A stretch of DNA of 20,613 nucleotides. Source: CAVXTT01 sp963764685. GTDB taxonomy: Bacteria > Bacteroidota > Ignavibacteria > Ignavibacteriales > Ignavibacteriaceae. How positions within the stretch are numbered: the stretch's first letter is position 1; each line of letters begins with the position of its first letter. The stretch lies in assembly GCA_963764685.1 (NCBI GenBank), contig CAVXTT010000013.1:1-20613 (forward strand). The letters are read 5' to 3'. The notes beneath the pieces were generated by a model that was not told the origin of the DNA, made no database searches, and saw nothing but the letters and a program-made list of their open reading frames with translations. Below are positions 15,920-20,613 of this stretch, piece after piece. A program made the position numbers and the translations under genes.

Positions 15920-17296
15920 TCCCCTCGATTATTTTCTTCTCATTCTTTTCTTTGCAGCAGTCCTTGCTGCAGGCTTTATGGCCAGGAATCAGGAAAGTGC
16001 AGATGAATATCTCCTCTCAGGAAGGAAAGATCGGACTGTTCCTTTTTATCCTTACCAATGTCTCTACCTGGTATGGGGGAATATTAGGAGTCGGGGAGTT
16101 TACTTACAGGTACGGACTTGTAAGCTGGTTTACGCAGGGACTGCCCTATTACTTCTTTGCTTTTCTATTTGCTCTCTTCTTTGCAGGTAAAATAAGGAAT
16201 GCGGGACTGTTTACTATTCCTGACAGGATTACGGGCATTTACGGAAAGAGGGAAGGACTTATATCTGCAATACTTATCTTCATTCTTGTATCTCCGGCCC
16301 CTTATCTTTTAATGGCTGCAGGCATAATATGCTCCTGCTTAAAATAAATATTTTCCTTAGCCTTATCATTGCATTACTCCTCTCAATGCTGTACCTGATA
16401 AAGGGAGGATTTAAGTCTGATGTTTATACCGATGCAGTGCAGTTCTTTGTAATGTTTGCAGGATTTATTGTTATAGTTTACTTCTCGGTCGTGAACTATG
16501 GAGGTATAGACTTCTCTCAAAGAATTTACCCGAAGGACATTTACAGCTTTCAGGTAATGCATCCCCGGGCTTTATGATGGTATGGTTCCTTATAGCTTTA
16601 TGGACATTTGCAGACCCGGGATTCCATCAGAGATGTTATGCTGCAAAGGACAGCAATACAGCCGTTAAGGGAGTGCTGATATCAATTATTCTCTGGGCGT
16701 TATTTGATTTTCTTACAACATCAACAGGTCTTTTTGCAAGAGCAGTATTACCGGGACTCGATAATCCCGTCCTTTCTTTTCCGCTCTATGCAGAGCGGGT
16801 ATTCACATCAGGGTAAAGGGTTTATTTTATGCGGCAATGTTTGCTACAATAATGTCGACCTCCAACAGCTTCCTATTTTTAAGCGCGACTACGATCTCAA
16901 GGGATTTTATAACAAGGTTCGGCAGTGAGTTCAGGATGGAGAATATAAAGATGTACACTATTGCAGGGATATTATTCTCAGGTGTACTTTCAATAATTAT
17001 TGCATACTTTATTCCCTCAGTAATATCCATCTGGTATACAATCGGGTCATTCTGTATACCAGGGATAATCATTCCGGTATTCAGTGCATATTACGAAAAG
17101 CTTAAGATCAAACCGGTATATATATCTGCTGAATGATTACAGCCACCGGTGTAAGCATAACCTGGTATTTTTTAAGGGGGACTTTCCTGAAGGAACTTTT
17201 TTAGCAGAGATAGAACCTATGATTGCCGGGCTTTTTTCTTCCCGTTGTGTTCACTCTGCCGGCCTGCTTGCGCGTCGTCTCTCTTCTTACCTATGA
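15906..17296 (+). CDS. Sodium:solute symporter (SSS family), candidate thiamin transporter; about six frame breaks
   Basis: About 463 codons in total, the usual size for this family, but split by one-base breaks near 16045, 16330, 16549, 16811, 17131 and 17171, most in or beside homopolymers. Pieces in order: SPLDYFLLILFFAAVLAAGF and ADEYLLSGRKDR (TM1 and the following loop), FILTNVSTWYGGILGVGEF (TM2), GLFTIPDRITGIYGKREG (after TM3), SDVYTDAVQFFVMFAGF, DPGFHQRCYAAKDSNTA (loop typical of SSS proteins), ATIMSTSNSFLFLSATTISRD (sodium-site helix) and IEPMIAGLF near the end. The ATG overlaps the kinase gene by 14 bases. SSS members move substrates with sodium; the operon context suggests thiamin or a precursor. 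The last ~80 bases overlap the 3' end of the convergent TerC gene. The break density exceeds that of its neighbours, so true decay cannot be fully excluded. Confidence 0.75.
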
Positions 17297-18194
17297 TGGA
17301 GAAAATTATCGAGCCGGCGAGGACAAATAAGATCACTCCAAGACTGTATTCAGTAGGGATCTTATAAATATCCGAAAGCAGCATTTTTATTCCTACATAA
17401 AATAAAATTACTGCTACCCCGAACTTCAGGTATTTAAATATATCGACCACACCTGCAAGGGCAAAGTACAAAGCTCTTAATCCCAGGATGGCAAATATGT
17501 TAGATGATATTATGATGAACTCATCCCTGGTGATTGCAATAATAGCAGGGATAGAGTCAATAGCAAACACAATGTCGCTTGATTCGATTACCAGGAATGT
17601 AAGGAACATCGAGGTAGCAAATATTTTTTCATTCTGCTTTACAAAAAAATGTTTACCGCTGTACTCCGGCAGGAACTTAAAATACTTCTGTGCAATCTTA
17701 AACAAGGGATTCTCTTTAGGATTAAGATCGTGGTCATCATCGAAAGCCATCTTGTAGGCAGCATATAAAAGTATAAGCGCGAAGATATATATTATCGGGT
17801 GGAAGAGCTTGATCAATCCCACCCCGAGCACTATGAATAATATCCTGAATACTATTGCGCCCAGTATACCCCATTTAAGAACGTGCGGCTGGTTTTCAGC
17901 GGGTACCTTCATAACCCTGAAGATCATCAGGAATACAAAAAGGTTATCTACGGAGAGGGATTTTTCAATCAGCCAGCCGGTCAGGAATTCAAGTGCTTTG
18001 GTATGCCCGTCTTCCAAATAAAAATAGATAAAGACATTAAAAACGAGAGCGGTACATATCCATACACCGCTCCATATCAGAGATGCTTTCAGACTTATCT
18101 TACCGCTTCGATGCTCGGTGACATATAAGTCGATAATAAATAGGACGGTAATAACCCTACCGAAGATAAACCAGAATGTGAACTCATTCAGCAA
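17217..18194 (-). CDS. TerC/Alx-family integral membrane protein
   Basis: A 325-residue protein with about nine hydrophobic segments. The family signatures are clear: EKSLSVDNLFVFLMIF (about 91-106) and ESSDIVFAIDSIPAI (about 203-217), in which acidic residues inside membrane helices are thought to bind metal ions. A charged loop, AFDDDHDLNPKENPLFK, lies in the middle, and the C-terminus is a positively charged tail (GKKRDDAQAGRQSEHNGKKK). Members such as E. coli Alx are linked to manganese handling and pH response; tellurite resistance gave the family its name but need not apply here. The start ATG 18194 is 15 bases downstream of the pyruvoyl arginine decarboxylase stop, so the two are co-transcribed. 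The 3' end overlaps the convergent symporter gene. Confidence 0.9.
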   Translation of the reverse strand: MLNEFTFWFIFGRVITVLFIIDLYVTEHRSGKISLKASLIWSGVWICTALVFNVFIYFYLEDGHTKALEFLTGWLIEKSLSVDNLFVFLMIFRVMKVPAENQPHVLKWGILGAIVFRILFIVLGVGLIKLFHPIIYIFALILLYAAYKMAFDDDHDLNPKENPLFKIAQKYFKFLPEYSGKHFFVKQNEKIFATSMFLTFLVIESSDIVFAIDSIPAIIAITRDEFIIISSNIFAILGLRALYFALAGVVDIFKYLKFGVAVILFYVGIKMLLSDIYKIPTEYSLGVILFVLAGSIIFSIIGKKRDDAQAGRQSEHNGKKKARQS

Positions 18195-18209
18195 GGCTGC
18201 ATTCCATCA

Positions 18210-18755
18210 TTATGGTAGGAGAATGCCTAAAGCAAGAACTGTGGTCCAGAGACCTGTTTTATCTCCCTCAGCGGATTGTGTTATATTAAAAGAACGTACG
18301 ATCTTGCCTGACATTTTATAGATATTCTCTCGTTCACTCCAGTCCTTTTCAGAATCGAATTCTACACCAAGGGTGGTAGCAAGCATCGTTGCAGCAAGAT
18401 CTTCTGCATATTCACCGGCAACCTTTTCAGTCTGACCAAAGGGATGATGTTCTGAAAGATATCCGTAAGCACTGTTATCGGCAGGCAGAGCGACACCTAT
18501 AGAGGCGGCAATCAGTCTGTTAGGTTCATTAGTGGAGTTCCTTGCCATAACACAGAAAGTAATTTGTCCGGGATTTATTTCCTTTAGACCTTCCTCCTTT
18601 GCTATCCTTTTACATCCAACAGGGAATATACTGCTTACAGATACAAGGTTGCAGATCTCAATATTTGCGCTTCTAAGTGCAAGCTCAAATGAGGTAAGGT
18701 ACTCTTTATGTCTGCCTACACCTTTTGTAAAAAATATTTTAGTTGGAACATACAA
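18210..18755 (-). CDS. pdaD: Pyruvoyl-dependent arginine decarboxylase
   Basis: A 181-residue proenzyme that cleaves itself and then decarboxylates arginine to agmatine, the first step of one polyamine route. The self-cleavage site is visible as NLVSVSSIFP, with Ser41-Ser42 numbered from my start; Ser42 would become the pyruvoyl group. Further family segments are PGQITFCVMARNSTNEPNRL, IGVALP, GYLSEHHPFGQTE and AGEYAEDLAATMLA. I start at TTG 18755 (LYVPTKIFFTKG), 8 bases after AAAGGAG, because the family begins there. The frame is also open upstream into the last part of tyrS, which would give a false fusion. Type first known from archaea (Methanocaldococcus) and also found in several bacterial phyla. 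It sits between tyrS and terC in the same transcription direction. Confidence 0.88.
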   Translation of the reverse strand: MYVPTKIFFTKGVGRHKEYLTSFELALRSANIEICNLVSVSSIFPVGCKRIAKEEGLKEINPGQITFCVMARNSTNEPNRLIAASIGVALPADNSAYGYLSEHHPFGQTEKVAGEYAEDLAATMLATTLGVEFDSEKDWSERENIYKMSGKIVRSFNITQSAEGDKTGLWTTVLALGILLP

Positions 18756-18771
18756 TATGTCATCTCCTTTC

Positions 18772-19998
18772 TTAGTTTTTTTAATTTTAATAAATTTTCG
18801 TTTTCCCACTTTGAGAATAATCTCATTATCCACCTTTATGAGGGCGGAAATATCTTCGATCTTTTCTCCGTTAATATGAACTCCCCCCTGTGAAATAAGT
18901 CTTCTTGCTTCCTGCCGTGAAGGAGCAAACCGACCATCATTATAAGATCAATAAGGGGGAGCTCCTGATTTCTGTCTTTTAATTTATATACAGGTATATC
19001 CTCCGGAAGTTCCTTTTTAATAAATATCCTGTCGAATTCTGCTTCCGCAGCAATGGCAGCATTCTCATCATAGTACATTTTTACTATTTGTTTTGCAAGT
19101 CATCGTTTCAGGTTACGTGGATTAACAGAAGGATCCGCAAGCTGCTTTTTTATTTCAGCGAGTTCCTTATTAGGTACATCTGTTGCAAGCTCGAAATAAT
19201 TATAAATAAGAGTATCCGGAATTGAAAGTGTCTTCCCGAATATCTCATCTGCAGGATCAGAAATGCCGATATAATTATTATAAGACTTGCTCATCTTCTC
19301 TGTCCCGTCGGTTCCTACAAGAAGGGGCATAGTTAAGATAACCTGCGGCTCCATACCATACTCTCGTTGGATATCCCTTCCCACAAGAAGATTAAACTTC
19401 TGATCTGTACCGCCAAGTTCAACATCGCTTAATATTGCAACAGAATCCATGGCCTGGGCAAGAGGATATAGGAGTTCGTGCAGGCTGATAGGTTCACCGG
19501 ATTTATATCTTTTTGTAAAATCATCACGTTCAAGCATTCGGGCAACAGTATACTTTGAGGTAAACTTAATTACATCCTCAAAGCTCATTTTGCCGAGCCA
19601 CTCCGAGTTATACCTGATAACTGTTTTCTCTTTATCAAGTATTTTGGAAGCCTGCTCGAAGTATGTCTGACCGTGCTGTCTTGTCTCCTCTAGTGATAAG
19701 GCAGGTCTTGTTACATTCCTGCCTGAAGGGTCACCTATCATTCCTGTGAAGTCACCGATAATAAGTATTGCGGTATGCCCCAGCTTCTGGAACTGGGCAA
19801 GTTTCTTAGGACAACAGAGTGTCCGATATGAAGATCAGGACGGCTTGGATCGCATCCAAGTTTAATAATAAGAGGTTTACCTTCTTTTAATGATTTTTCA
19901 AGTTTTGTAACAAGCTCTTCTTCCGGAATGATTTCAGAAACCCCTCGTTTTATCAGATCCATCTGTTCATTCAGGGGAGGGAAAGGTTTTTTTATCAT
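18772..19998 (-). CDS. tyrS: Tyrosyl-tRNA synthetase, KMSKS (TyrZ-like) type, several frame lesions
   Basis: About 409 codons, full family length. The enzyme charges tRNA-Tyr with tyrosine in the cytoplasm. Motifs: LHIGHSVVLR (HIGH, near residue 56), MIGDPSGRN, HELLYPLAQAMDS, DVELGGTDQKFN, and EKMSKSYNN (KMSKS); KMSKS rather than KFGKT places it in the TyrZ-like clade. The C-terminal S4 RNA-binding domain reads APSRQEARRLISQGG and VGKRKFIKIK. Lesions: a missing base near 19808 (RKLAQFQKLGHTAIL continues), an in-frame TGA at 19102-19100 where RDLAK is expected, an extra T near 18936, and probably a missing A in the A-run at 18775-18782, which would restore TAA at 18774-18772. The start ATG 19998 lies 7 bases after the smpB stop. 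As an essential single-copy type of gene, it is most likely intact in the organism. Confidence 0.85.
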
Positions 19999-20005
19999 TT
20001 AAAAT

Positions 20006-20454
20006 TTAATTTTTCTTTCCTGGTCTCTTTCGAAATCTCTTCTTTGCAATTGTTTCCCGTTTATCGTAATCCTTTTTACCTTTGGCAAGGGCCAGTTCTA
20101 CTTTAACCTTGCCTCCTTTGAAATACATTCTTAATGGGATAAGCGTAAGTCCTTTTTCCTTTACTTTACCAATCAGTTTTCTTATTTCACTCCTGTTTAT
20201 CAGAAGCTTTCGTTTCCGGTCAGGCTCATGATTATTGATGTTGCCCTGGGTATACTCACTAATATGCGCACTTATCAGCCAGACCTCGTTCTCCTTGACA
20301 GTAGCATAACTGTCAACAAGATTAGCTTTCCCTTCCCTTAGAGCCTTTACTTCAGTACCCTGAAGTACAATTCCGGCTCCAAGGTTTGCAGAATTGCATA
20401 CTCATGCCTTGCTTTCCGGTTTACAGTTATGTTTTTTTCTTCGGAATCACTCAT
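20006..20454 (-). CDS. smpB: SsrA-binding protein SmpB, one frame break
   Basis: SmpB binds tmRNA and brings it to stalled ribosomes for trans-translation. The span is 449 bases, one short of 150 codons, consistent with a single missing base. The N-terminus MSDSEEKNITVNRKARHEY is followed, after a break near 20382, by AGIVLQGTEVKALREGKANL, the most conserved segment of the family, then EVWLISAHISEY and GLTLIPLRMYFKGGKVKVEL. The tail is the usual basic KGKKDYDKRETIAKKR and ends in FRKRPGKKN. The start ATG 20454 has GAGGAAA just upstream. The gene appears to open the minus-strand run smpB-tyrS-pdaD-TerC, with a 7-base gap to tyrS. Confidence 0.9.
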
Positions 20455-20520
20455 ATTTCCTCAAAAGTGAATTTAAAATGTATTTTTATTAGAATAGAAA
20501 AGCAAGAAGGTATTGAAGTA

Positions 20521-20560
20521 AGTTCGAGAGTGCGAGAGTTCGAGAGTGCGATAGTGCGAA
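20521..20560 (+). repeat. Five 8-bp tandem repeats (AGT-T/G-CGAG)
   Basis: Successive octamers are AGTTCGAG, AGTGCGAG, AGTTCGAG, AGTGCGAT and AGTGCGAA. The array ends 5 bases before the palindromic element at 20566, so the two may form one intergenic composite. Confidence 0.75.
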
Positions 20561-20565
20561 AGGAA

Positions 20566-20604
20566 GGTCACTGAGTGTCCAAATTCGGATGTATCGAAGT
20601 GACC
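20566..20604 (+). repeat. REP-like palindromic element, copy C
   Basis: Perfect 7-bp outer arms GGTCACT (20566-20572) and AGTGACC (20598-20604); inner near-palindrome TCCAAATTCGGA (20578-20589) with one mismatch. It shares GAGTGTCC, ATTCGGATG and TATCGAAG with copy B at 3817. It closes the window, so its further context is not visible. Confidence 0.7.
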
Positions 20605-20613
20605 GGGCATTGG

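Noticed and set aside
18210..18833. 207-residue protein starting at ATG-like position 18833 as one enzyme
   Set aside because: The first ~25 residues are the C-terminus of TyrRS (S4 domain end); the decarboxylase itself begins at TTG 18755.
19100..19102. Alternative genetic code (TGA read as an amino acid)
   Set aside because: The receptor uses TGA as its stop inside a normal ATGA overlap, and a pair of nearby indels explains the codon.

Overview
The window looks like a draft contig made of two unrelated pieces. The left ~3.2 kb is AT-rich with Gram-positive style ribosome binding sites (AAGGAAGGTGG, GGGGAGGG). It carries genes that read like a Clostridia-type Firmicute: an OmpR-type receiver domain, a PLP-dependent fold-type II enzyme and a threonine synthase, all on the minus strand. 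At about 3175-3202 the threonine synthase runs out, and on the same strand the N-terminal end of a secreted CSCGPC protein is cut off. From there to the end, the gene content suggests the Bacteroidota/Chlorobi/Ignavibacteria group: a TonB-dependent receptor with a carboxypeptidase-like N-terminal domain, a LysM lytic transglycosylase lipoprotein, a KMSKS-type TyrRS, a pyruvoyl arginine decarboxylase and GTCATTGCGA-type intergenic repeats. This taxonomy is inferred from reading the proteins; no search was run.

Layout. 1-3180: the Firmicute-like piece. 3186-6460: an accessory zone with short palindromic repeats, an RHH/MazF toxin-antitoxin pair, a G-rich 11-bp tandem array with a long hairpin, and a two-gene membrane module of unknown function on the minus strand. 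6708-9782: a tight plus-strand operon of ABC permease, an ABC ATPase with degenerate motifs, and an acyl-CoA carboxylase carboxyltransferase subunit. 9964-12625: a membrane-bound lytic transglycosylase with six LysM repeats. 12660-17296: a thiamin unit with a TPP riboswitch and terminator, a TonB-dependent receptor, thiamin pyrophosphokinase and a sodium:solute symporter, the genes overlapping by 4 and 14 bp. 17217-20454: a minus-strand run, in transcription order smpB, tyrS, pyruvoyl arginine decarboxylase, TerC-family membrane protein. 20521-20604: an octamer array and another palindromic repeat.

The thiamin unit makes a coherent pathway: an outer-membrane receptor whose transcription is stopped by TPP, an inner-membrane symporter, and a kinase that turns captured thiamin into TPP. 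I see no PnuT; the symporter would fill that place.

Many genes on both sides of the junction carry single-base frame breaks, mostly in or next to short homopolymers. They affect essential genes (tyrS, smpB), so they are most simply read as sequencing errors. I annotate those genes at full span and note the breaks.
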